A DNA stretch of 8,854 nt, from assembly GCA_937902605.1 (NCBI GenBank), contig CALFNC010000337.1, forward strand, positions 1 to 8,854. The letters run 5' to 3'. The translations under genes were made by a program, and so were the position numbers. Positions 1-6,011 of this stretch are shown here, in pieces (the stretch's first letter is position 1; every line of letters begins with the position of its first letter). The DNA is from an uncultured Acidobacteriota bacterium. Its GTDB lineage: Bacteria; Acidobacteriota; Thermoanaerobaculia; UBA5066. Below the pieces are notes generated by a model. It was not told where the DNA came from, ran no database searches, and saw nothing but the letters and a program-made list of their open reading frames with translations.

Positions 1-885
1 AGCCGGTCAGGGCGGGGCGCATCGGGCTTCCGGGAGGCGCTTGCCGCCACCCGGCGGGAGCACCGGCAGGAGCTCCTTCAGGAACGGGGCTTCGCGCTTC
101 GGCTCTCCCAGGTGGTCCGAGTGACCGAGACCGACGTGTCGAGCGAGGGAGAGGCGGCGGGCCTCGCGCTCGGCCGCGGTCTGACGGCCCTCCTCCTCCT
201 CTTCATCCTATCGGCGGGCGCGGTCGTCGCCACCGACTCGATCGCGGGTGAGAAGGAACGCGGGACCCTGGAGACGCTCCTGACGACGGCGGCGAGCCGG
301 GCCGAGATCGTGGCGGCCAAGCACCTGGCGATCCTCACGGTCGCCCTTGCCGTGACGTTGATTCAGACAGCGAGCTTCCTCGTCTACGTCGGCTTTCGAC
401 TGATTCCGTTGCCGGCCGGTCTTTCGGCCGCGGTTCCGCCCGCCGTCGCCGGGCTCCTGCTGCTCCTCTACCTCCCGGTGGCGGCGCTCGCCTCAGCCGT
501 ACTCCTCCTCGTGTCCGGCTTGGCGAGGTCGTACAAGGAGGCCCAGCTCTACTTCCTCCCGGTCTTCCTGCTGGGGCTCGTCCCGGCGCTCGCGCCGTTC
601 CTCCCCGGCCTCCCGCTCAGGTCCGCCATCCTCCTCGTCCCGGTCTCGAACGTGGCGGTCGCGGTCAAGGAGGTGCTCGTCGGGTCGAGGGACTGGGTGG
701 CGATGGGAGTCGCATGGCTCGTCACGGCGGCCGCCGCACTCCTCGTGAGCCGGGCGGCTGCGCGCGTTCTGTCGCAGGAACGTCTCGTCGTCCCGGCCGC
801 GCGCGACGCCGCCTCCTACGCCCGGAGGCCGTGGCGGCGATCGGCAGTCCAGCGGGAGACGTCCGGGCCGGGAGAGGCATCGTAA
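1..885 (+). CDS. ABC-2 type transporter permease, C-terminal part (5' end outside window)
   Basis: The reading frame is open from the first base, so the gene starts upstream; 294 residues are visible. The GTG at 112 is internal and not a convincing start. The protein is very hydrophobic. A membrane segment at about residues 61-79 is followed by a charged motif, D-S-I-A-G-E-K-E-R-G-T-L-E-T-L-L (79-94), and then S-R-A-E-I-V-x-x-K. That arrangement is characteristic of ABC-2/NatB-like permeases, where the amphipathic loop is thought to contact the ATPase. Further membrane segments lie near 109-131, 145-172, 183-204 and 234-255, and the tail is basic and cytosolic. The family forms the membrane channel of an ABC exporter; the substrate cannot be read from the sequence. 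The ATPase gene is presumably upstream. The stop lies 7 bp before the MsrB-MsrA gene, so the two may share a transcript. Confidence 0.85.
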   Translation, partial: SRSGRGASGFREALAATRREHRQELLQERGFALRLSQVVRVTETDVSSEGEAAGLALGRGLTALLLLFILSAGAVVATDSIAGEKERGTLETLLTTAASRAEIVAAKHLAILTVALAVTLIQTASFLVYVGFRLIPLPAGLSAAVPPAVAGLLLLLYLPVAALASAVLLLVSGLARSYKEAQLYFLPVFLLGLVPALAPFLPGLPLRSAILLVPVSNVAVAVKEVLVGSRDWVAMGVAWLVTAAAALLVSRAAARVLSQERLVVPAARDAASYARRPWRRSAVQRETSGPGEAS

Positions 886-889
886 GGAG
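884..889 (+). promoter_or_regulatory. Shine-Dalgarno site overlapping the permease stop
   Basis: AAGGAG overlaps the last bases of the permease TAA and lies 3 nt before the ATG at 893. It supports that start, although the spacing is short. It also suggests that the permease and the reductase are translated from one message. Confidence 0.5.
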
Positions 890-892
890 CGT

Positions 893-1978
893 ATGGCATC
901 GCGGCGGATTCTAGTGCGACGGGTTCTCACGATGATCGTCCCGGTCCTTTTCATCGGCGAGGCGTCGTGTCACCGCGCCGCGTCCCAGGAGAGCGGGAAG
1001 AAGAAAGGAGCGCCGGTGGAAAGAGCGAGGAGCAGGCAGCCGAGGTACTCGAAGGCTGGGTACGACATCACGCCGCTTTCGCCGGAGCAGGTGAAGGCGC
1101 TCGCGGCGAAGCTCGACCCGGAGGCGTACCGGGTCACCCAGAAGTCGGGGACGGAGCCGCCGTTCTGCGGCACCCTCCTCGACAACCACAAGGAGGGGGT
1201 CTACACGTGCGTCGTCTGCGGCCTCCCCCTCTTCTCGAGCCGGAACAAGTTCAACTCCGGGACCGGATGGCCCAGCTTCGACCGGGAGTTCGATCCGGCG
1301 CATGTGGCGCGGCACTCCGACACGGCCCTCGGGACGACGCGGACCGAGATCACCTGCGCGCGGTGCGGGGCGCACCAGGGGCACGTTTTTGACGACGGTC
1401 CGAAGCCGACGGGGGAGCGCCACTGCCTCAACTCGGCGTCGCTGAAGTTCGTCGAGAACGGGCAGCCGCTCCCGGCCGACAGTCAGTCGGTGAAGACCGA
1501 GACCGCCTACTTCGCCGGGGGGTGCTTCTGGGGCGTTCAGCACTACTTCACCCGCGGCCCAGGGGTCCTCGAGGCGACCAGCGGCTACGCCCAAGGTCAC
1601 GTCGACCACGTTACGTACAAACAGGTCTGCGGCGGGGAGACCGGGCACGCCGAGACCGTCAAGGTCGTTTTCGACCCGAAGCGGATCACCTACCGGCGGC
1701 TCCTCGAGGCCTTCTTCACGATGCACGACCCGACACAGACGAACCGGCAGGGTCCCGACTGGGGCGAGCAGTACCGTTCCGGGATCTGGACGACCGGCGA
1801 CGAGCAGAAACGCGAGGCCGAGGCGTTCGTCCGTGAGCAGGAGGCGTCCAAGCGGTTCGGCACGCGAAAGATCGTGACGCAGGTCGAGCCCCTCCGGAAC
1901 TTCTGGCCGGCCGAGGAATACCACCAGGAGTACCTCGCGAAGAACGGCGCTGTCTGCCACGTGAAGGACCCCTGGTAA
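893..1978 (+). CDS. msrBA: Bifunctional methionine sulfoxide reductase, MsrB-MsrA fusion, probably exported
   Basis: This 361-residue protein repairs oxidised methionine: MsrB reduces the R-sulfoxide and MsrA the S-sulfoxide. The N-terminus (1-26) has arginines, then a hydrophobic stretch ending near A-S-C26, so it is a signal peptide or a weak lipobox. Action outside the cytoplasm is therefore likely. The MsrB domain spans about 53-190. Zinc-ribbon CxxC pairs are C106/C109 and C155/C158, the G-W-P-S-F motif is at 125-129, and catalytic C178 lies in R-H-C-L-N-S-A-S-L-K-F. The MsrA domain spans about 203-355, with catalytic C211 in G-C-F-W-G, the G-H-A-E-T-V motif and a C-terminal C355 suited to resolving. 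The common MsrB resolving Cys in S-G-C-G-W is Thr124 here; C92 in P-P-F-C-G is the likely substitute. Other possible starts are GTG codon 8 and ATG codon 14, but both would shorten the signal. The order B-A is the reverse of the A-B order in PilB-type fusions. Confidence 0.95.
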   Translation: MASRRILVRRVLTMIVPVLFIGEASCHRAASQESGKKKGAPVERARSRQPRYSKAGYDITPLSPEQVKALAAKLDPEAYRVTQKSGTEPPFCGTLLDNHKEGVYTCVVCGLPLFSSRNKFNSGTGWPSFDREFDPAHVARHSDTALGTTRTEITCARCGAHQGHVFDDGPKPTGERHCLNSASLKFVENGQPLPADSQSVKTETAYFAGGCFWGVQHYFTRGPGVLEATSGYAQGHVDHVTYKQVCGGETGHAETVKVVFDPKRITYRRLLEAFFTMHDPTQTNRQGPDWGEQYRSGIWTTGDEQKREAEAFVREQEASKRFGTRKIVTQVEPLRNFWPAEEYHQEYLAKNGAVCHVKDPW

Positions 1979-2018
1979 GCGAGGGCCGGGTCCTCGCGCC
2001 GGAGATAATCCCCGGCCC

Positions 2019-3287
2019 ATGAGCTTCCTTCGAGGTCTGAAGCTGGCCGGATTCGCCCGGCGCCACCTGGGACGGATGAGCCGAGGACGCGGCGAGGTAA
2101 TTCGCCATCTCGAGGGAGGCGGGCCAGTGCCGATGCCAACCTTCGTCCAGCTCCGGGTCACCAACGTCTGCAACCTCCGCTGCCGGATGTGCGGGCAGTG
2201 GGGGGAGACCGGCATTTACCGCCCCGGCGAAGGGGACGCGGCGACGGACGGACGCGAGGAGCGGAACCGGATCCGCGAGCTGGTCGGGCTGAAGCGGCAG
2301 ATGGGGCTCTCCTCCTGGGTCCGGCTCCTCGACGAGATCGCGGTGTGGTCCCCGATCGTCACCATCTACGGCGGCGAGCCGCTCCTCTACCCGGACATCC
2401 TGCCGCTGGTCGGAGAGATCAAGAAACGTGGCCTGACCTGCACGATGATCACGAACGGGTGGGACCTCGAGGAGATGGCCGGAAGGCTCGCGGCCTCAGG
2501 CATCGACGCGATCGCCGTATCGATTGACGGCCCGCCAGCGGTCCACGACCGGATTCGGGGCCGCGAGGGAAGCTTCGCGCGGGTGGCCGCCGGGGTGAAG
2601 GCGCTGGCCCAGGAGCGCGATCGGCGGCGGTCGGCGGTCCCGATGCTCCTCGCGATCTTCCCGGTCACCGAGCTGAACCTCCCGGACGCCGCGCCGGCGC
2701 TCGAGGCGCTCCGGGAACTCCCCCTCGACACGATCAACGTCGGCCTCCGCTGGTTCGTCGGGAAGGAAGCCGGAGCGGAGTACGAGGAGGTGATGCTGCG
2801 GGAGCTCGGCGTCTCGGGCGAATCGTGGAAGGGGTTCGCATTCGAGGGGGCCAACTTCGCCGCTGTCCGCCGAGAGCAGCTCCTGGGCCTGTCGAAGCTG
2901 CTGCAGCGCGCCCGGTGGCGGCGATTCGTCGACGCGTCGCTCGGGCGTCCCTGGATCTCGTTCGTCCCCGACGTCCCGGCAGCGGGCGTACCCAGCTACT
3001 TCGCCGAGCCGGCGAAGACGTTCGGACACGATCTCTGTCCGGTGGGGTGGTACTTCGCGCAGGTCGAGCCCGACGGACAGGTCTGCTTCTGCGGCGACTT
3101 CCCTGACTACTTCCTCGGTAGCGTCCTCGAGACGTCATTCCGGGACGTCTGGAACGGCGAACGGGCCGAGCGCTTTCGGCGGAAGCTGGCAAAGGAGCCG
3201 CTCCCGATCTGTAGCCGCTGCTGCGGGAGCTGGGTCTACGGGGCGTGGAAGCGGCCGTCCGCGCTCGTGCCCAGGGCCTTAGACTGA
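2019..3287 (+). CDS. Radical SAM protein with C-terminal SPASM/twitch-like cysteine region
   Basis: This is a 422-residue soluble protein. The radical SAM motif CxxxCxxC is C51, C55 and C58 in V-T-N-V-C-N-L-R-C-R-M-C and binds the 4Fe-4S cluster that cleaves S-adenosylmethionine. The G-G-E-P SAM-binding motif follows within I-Y-G-G-E-P-L-L-Y-P, and A-V-S-I-D-G-P is the usual later strand. The C-terminal third carries C340, C356-x-C358 and C398-x-x-C401-C402, with the D-G-x-V-C and L-G-S-V-L-E-T-S-F-x-D-V-W-N pattern typical of SPASM/twitch domains that hold auxiliary clusters. Such proteins often modify peptides or act as anaerobic maturases, but no precursor peptide is visible nearby and the substrate is unknown. 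The start is the ATG 40 bp after msrBA. GGAG at 2001-2004 is rather far from it, and ATG at 2076 is an alternative. Spacing suggests co-transcription with msrBA. Confidence 0.9.
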   Translation: MSFLRGLKLAGFARRHLGRMSRGRGEVIRHLEGGGPVPMPTFVQLRVTNVCNLRCRMCGQWGETGIYRPGEGDAATDGREERNRIRELVGLKRQMGLSSWVRLLDEIAVWSPIVTIYGGEPLLYPDILPLVGEIKKRGLTCTMITNGWDLEEMAGRLAASGIDAIAVSIDGPPAVHDRIRGREGSFARVAAGVKALAQERDRRRSAVPMLLAIFPVTELNLPDAAPALEALRELPLDTINVGLRWFVGKEAGAEYEEVMLRELGVSGESWKGFAFEGANFAAVRREQLLGLSKLLQRARWRRFVDASLGRPWISFVPDVPAAGVPSYFAEPAKTFGHDLCPVGWYFAQVEPDGQVCFCGDFPDYFLGSVLETSFRDVWNGERAERFRRKLAKEPLPICSRCCGSWVYGAWKRPSALVPRALD

Positions 3288-3302
3288 TCCGCCGGTTGGC
3301 TG

Positions 3303-3311
3303 TGCTACGAT
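3303..3311 (+). promoter_or_regulatory. Possible extended -10 promoter for the zinc-ribbon gene
   Basis: TGC followed by TACGAT matches the extended -10 form TGnTAnnnT. It lies in the 149-bp gap after the radical SAM gene and is followed by a seven-T run. There is no well-placed -35 hexamer. Transcription from here would give a leader of roughly 120 nt before the ATG at 3437. This is a pattern match only. Confidence 0.3.
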
Positions 3312-3425
3312 TTTTTTAGGCTTTGAAGCGGCCCGTGACGCAGAGGCATTAGCTCCCTTGTTCGGAAGGCAGCCGCTCTCGACCGGCGGCACGGCACGAA
3401 CCGTCGGGTGAGCCGGCGCGTGATA

Positions 3426-3431
3426 CGGAGG
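3426..3431 (+). promoter_or_regulatory. Ribosome binding site of the zinc-ribbon gene
   Basis: CGGAGG lies 5 nt before the ATG at 3437. The spacing is close to ideal and fixes that start. Confidence 0.7.
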
Positions 3432-3436
3432 CCACC

Positions 3437-4258
3437 ATGAGCACGACCGTCTGTCCCAGATGCGGGGCCAACCTGGACGCCACCGCGAGGTTCTGTGCCG
3501 GTTGCGGCCAAGCCGTCTCCGCGCCGGCCGGAGTGCCGGGCCCGCCGCCGACGAGCCCAGGACCTGCCGGGGGGAAGAAGGTCCCGGTCTTGCCCCTCGT
3601 GATCTTCGGGGGAGGACTGGTCGTCCTCGTCGGTGCTCTGACCTTCATGCGGTCGAACGCCCCACCCGGCGGCGAGGCCGCTCCCGGCGCGGCCCCCCCC
3701 GCGTCGTCCTCCGGGATCCCGACGACCCCGGGCACGACGTCGGCCCTCTCGTTCCCCGACACCCTTCCTCCCGCCTCGTCGGGGCCCCCTTCCTCGCCGG
3801 GCGCGCCGCCCGACGCCGCGGTCGCGGGAAGCCGAGCCCCGTCGACAAAAAGCTGGAAGGACCCACTCGCCTCGGGAGGTGGCTCGGCGGCTCTGCCCAA
3901 GCAGGTCCCGGCCGGATTAGGAGCGGCCCCCGCGGCACGGCCTCCGGGCCAGCCGGTGCCGCCGAAGGCCCCTCCCGTCTCTCGGACCTACGACTGCCGC
4001 GAGAACGCGATCTTCAACATTACACCGGAGGACATCCACATTACGGTGGACGGTCAGCCCATCGGAACGGCCGACCATTGGGACGGGGCCGGGGAGCGGA
4101 AGAAGTACGTGTTTCGGGGGCCCGGCGTCCACTACGTGAAGCTCTCGCACGAGAAGTACGAGACGGTGTGGCTTAAGTTCGACGTCAGCGAGGACTCGAT
4201 CTACAGGACCGCCGACGTCGAAGTACAGATGAAGCGGCTGAGTCGGAAAGGGGACTGA
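3437..4258 (+). CDS. Zinc-ribbon, single-TM, proline-rich protein with PEGA-like C-terminal domain
   Basis: This 273-residue protein has four parts. Residues 1-25 form a zinc ribbon with CxxC pairs C6/C9 and C20/C23, the usual zinc_ribbon_2/DZR spacing. Residues about 49-70 form one membrane helix behind two lysines (K47, K48), which predicts an N-in orientation. Residues about 73-190 are a low-complexity linker rich in Pro, Ala, Ser and Gly. Residues about 192-270 form a beta-rich domain with an I-T-V-D-G-Q-P-I-G strand-turn and a G-V-H-Y-V-K-L-S-H-E-K-Y turn, resembling PEGA domains. A cytosolic ribbon joined to an extracytoplasmic beta domain suggests a scaffold or envelope sensor, but the function is not recognised. 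The gene has its own RBS and probably its own promoter. Its stop lies 5 bp from that of the convergent 4264-4551 gene. Confidence 0.85.
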   Translation: MSTTVCPRCGANLDATARFCAGCGQAVSAPAGVPGPPPTSPGPAGGKKVPVLPLVIFGGGLVVLVGALTFMRSNAPPGGEAAPGAAPPASSSGIPTTPGTTSALSFPDTLPPASSGPPSSPGAPPDAAVAGSRAPSTKSWKDPLASGGGSAALPKQVPAGLGAAPAARPPGQPVPPKAPPVSRTYDCRENAIFNITPEDIHITVDGQPIGTADHWDGAGERKKYVFRGPGVHYVKLSHEKYETVWLKFDVSEDSIYRTADVEVQMKRLSRKGD

Positions 4259-4263
4259 GCCTC

Positions 4264-4551
4264 CTAACCGAACCGCCCCCGGGCCGCCTTCAGCAGGAGG
4301 AACACCTCCGACGGAGAGAGCCCACGGAAGATCTCGAAGTCCTTCGCCTCGTCGCGTTCTGAGGTCGTGACGTCCTGCGGCACGAGCCACTGGAGGTAGC
4401 CGGTTCGCTGGTATTTCCGGATACGGTCGGGGAGCACCTCGTTCCAGTACTTCGAGAAGGTGAAGCCGTCGTAGTTCTTCTTCAAGGTCGTCCCGGGGTC
4501 GATGAGGACGAACTGGACCGGGTCGCGGAAACGGCCGCCGTCGGTCAGCAC
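4264..4551 (-). CDS. Small hypothetical protein downstream of the sigma-54 regulator
   Basis: This is a 95-residue protein of mixed charge without membrane segments, signal or cysteines. I do not recognise the family. It has a folded look: hydrophobic strands such as V-Q-F-V-L-I-D-P-G, aromatic-rich F-S-K-Y-W-N-E-V-L-P and a C-terminal helix. The GTG at 4551 is the only ordinary start close by. It lies 14 bp after the regulator's stop and has a poor Shine-Dalgarno. The frame stays open well upstream into the regulator gene, reading L-R-L-L-I-Y just before the GTG, which looks like a natural strand. The true start may therefore be an unusual codon, such as the CTG that overlaps the regulator's TGA at 4567-4569. 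It probably shares an operon with the regulator. Confidence 0.6.
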   Translation of the reverse strand: MLTDGGRFRDPVQFVLIDPGTTLKKNYDGFTFSKYWNEVLPDRIRKYQRTGYLQWLVPQDVTTSERDEAKDFEIFRGLSPSEVFLLLKAARGRFG

Positions 4552-4565
4552 GTAGATTAGGAGTC

Positions 4566-5954
4566 TCAGGGAGTCGATGTGATCGTGGTCTCCTGATCGT
4601 CCGTCTCGCCGATGCTGATCCGCTTGAGAAGCCGGTAGAGCGTCGAGCGGCTGATCTTCAGCGAACGGGCGGCTTCCACGCGGTTTCCACCGCAGGACCG
4701 GAGGGCGGCGAGGAGGCGCTCGGGCGTAACCTGCTCATCGACCGCGGACTCGGAAAGGTCCCGCCGGCCCGGGAGCATCTCGAGGCGCGCCGCCAGCGAC
4801 GAGAAGTCCTCCGGGTGGAGCTCGGAGCGGTTCGAGAAGATCACGGCCTGCTCCAGGGCATGGCGGAGCTCGCGGGCGTTCCCGGGGAAAGGGTAGCCCT
4901 GGAGGAACGAGAGGGCGGCGGGGGCGAGCCGGCGCGGCACCTCGCCGGGCGGGGCGAACTGCCGGAGGAAGTAGCTTGCTAGCGCCTCGATGTCGGCGAC
5001 ACGTTTCCTAAGGGGCGGTATCCAGAGCGTGACGACCGCGAGGCGGTAGTAAAGGTCCTCGCGGAATTCCCTCCGGGCGATGGCCGCCTCGACGTCCAGG
5101 TTCGTGGCGGCCAGGACGCGGATGTCGATGGGGATGACGCGGCTGCCGCCGACCCTCCGCACCTGGCGCTCCTCCAGCACCCTGAGGATCTTCGCCTGGG
5201 CCTGGATCGGCATCGTCCCGATCTCGTCCAGGAAGATCGTCCCGCCGTCGGCCTCCTCGAAGAGGCCCGCGTGGGCGTTTTCGGCGCCGCTAAAGGCCCC
5301 CTTCTCGTGTCCGAACAGCTCGCTCTCGACGAGCGTCTCGGGCATCGCGGAGCAGTTCACCGCGAGGAACGTCTTCCCGGCCCGCCGGCTGTACGAGGCG
5401 ATGTATCGGGCGAGGACCTCTTTCCCCGACCCGGTCTCGCCCCGAATCAAGACCGTGGAGGAGAGCTCGGCCACGCGGCGGGCGCGGTCGAGCAGGTCCC
5501 GCCAGAGCGGAGAGGTCCCCACTGCGGCGCTGGCCCCGGCGGGGGCGTCGGCCGGCGCCGCCTCCGGCTCGCCCAGGGCCGGGAGGGAGCGCCGGACGAT
5601 GGACGTCAGCTGCTCGAGCCGGAACGGCTTCTGGAGGACGTCGTCGGCGCCGTCCTTGACTGCCTCGACGATTGCCGACAGTGGCACGTCAGACGCCATC
5701 AGGACGAAGCGCGCCCCCTGGGCGAGCCGCCGCCCCTCCCGCAGGAAGTCGAGACCCGTGCTGTCGGCGAGGTTCCAGTCGGAGAGGACCAGCATGTAGC
5801 GTACGAGGCCGCACTGGGCGTAGAACTCGCGCGCGCTCCGGAAGAGGTCGACGGTCACCGGCTCCGTCCGGAGAGCCGATCGGATCAGCTCGAGTACGGC
5901 GGCGTCGGAAGCCACAACCGCCACGCGACCGAACGACGACTCAGGGGAAACCAC
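4566..5954 (-). CDS. Sigma-54-dependent response regulator, NtrC family (REC-AAA+-Fis HTH)
   Basis: This 462-residue transcription activator would open promoters held by sigma-54 RNA polymerase. The receiver domain (about 10-123) keeps the phosphorylatable D59 in L-V-L-S-D, S88 and K109 in Q-K-P-F, but has only one acidic residue (D17) where two are usual. An Ala/Pro-rich linker (128-147) leads to the AAA+ domain: Walker A G-E-T-G-S-G-K-E at 172-179, sigma-54 contact loop G-A-F-S-G-A at 219-224 (Ser for the usual Thr), Walker B F-L-D-E-I at 241-245, and the G-N-A-R-E-L-R-H-A-L sensor II region. The C-terminus has a Fis-type helix-turn-helix, N-R-V-E-A-A-R-S-L-K-I-S-R-S-T-L-Y. The start is the GTG at 5954, with a weak GGGTGG before it. 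No sensor kinase lies in the window. It is divergent from the HD-GYP gene and probably co-transcribed with 4264-4551. Confidence 0.93.
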   Translation of the reverse strand: MVSPESSFGRVAVVASDAAVLELIRSALRTEPVTVDLFRSAREFYAQCGLVRYMLVLSDWNLADSTGLDFLREGRRLAQGARFVLMASDVPLSAIVEAVKDGADDVLQKPFRLEQLTSIVRRSLPALGEPEAAPADAPAGASAAVGTSPLWRDLLDRARRVAELSSTVLIRGETGSGKEVLARYIASYSRRAGKTFLAVNCSAMPETLVESELFGHEKGAFSGAENAHAGLFEEADGGTIFLDEIGTMPIQAQAKILRVLEERQVRRVGGSRVIPIDIRVLAATNLDVEAAIARREFREDLYYRLAVVTLWIPPLRKRVADIEALASYFLRQFAPPGEVPRRLAPAALSFLQGYPFPGNARELRHALEQAVIFSNRSELHPEDFSSLAARLEMLPGRRDLSESAVDEQVTPERLLAALRSCGGNRVEAARSLKISRSTLYRLLKRISIGETDDQETTITSTP

Positions 5955-6011
5955 GCGCCACCCTGTCGGCGAGCATAGCAGCAGGTTGATGGCGGATGTA
6001 TCGTACGGTGC
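5955..6011. promoter_or_regulatory. Divergent intergenic region between regulator and HD-GYP gene
   Basis: Only 57 bp separate the two GTG starts, so promoters for both directions must overlap here or lie inside the neighbouring genes. TATCGT at 5999-6004 ends 7 nt before the GTG at 6012, which would suit a nearly leaderless message, but no good -35 is present. I see no GG/GC sigma-54 (-24/-12) element. The assignment rests on geometry. Confidence 0.35.

Noticed and set aside
911..2215. 434-residue open frame on the minus strand across the msrBA gene
   Set aside because: It is a high-GC shadow of msrBA. Its translation is rich in Arg, Pro and Leu without motifs, while the plus-strand frame carries complete MsrB and MsrA active sites.
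3291..3318. Rho-independent terminator after the radical SAM gene, suggested by a seven-T run
   Set aside because: Only a 3-bp stem (GCC/GGC) is available and it is not adjacent to the T-run. An extended -10 explains the sequence at least as well.
3330..3402. tRNA-like stretch in the gap before the zinc-ribbon gene (CCTT/AAGG and GCCG/CGGC small stems, partly complementary ends)
   Set aside because: The D-arm does not pair, the anticodon stem is only 4 bp with a 6-nt loop, the T-loop lacks the TTCRA pattern, and the acceptor ends match at only about 5 of 7 positions.
5271..5978. Long plus-strand open frames opposite the sigma-54 regulator
   Set aside because: They have no recognisable motifs and skewed composition, and they are antisense to a gene with intact Walker A, Walker B and HTH motifs.
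5955..6011. Sigma-54 (-24/-12) promoter between the divergent regulator and HD-GYP genes
   Set aside because: No GG-N10-GC pair with suitable flanks was found on either strand.
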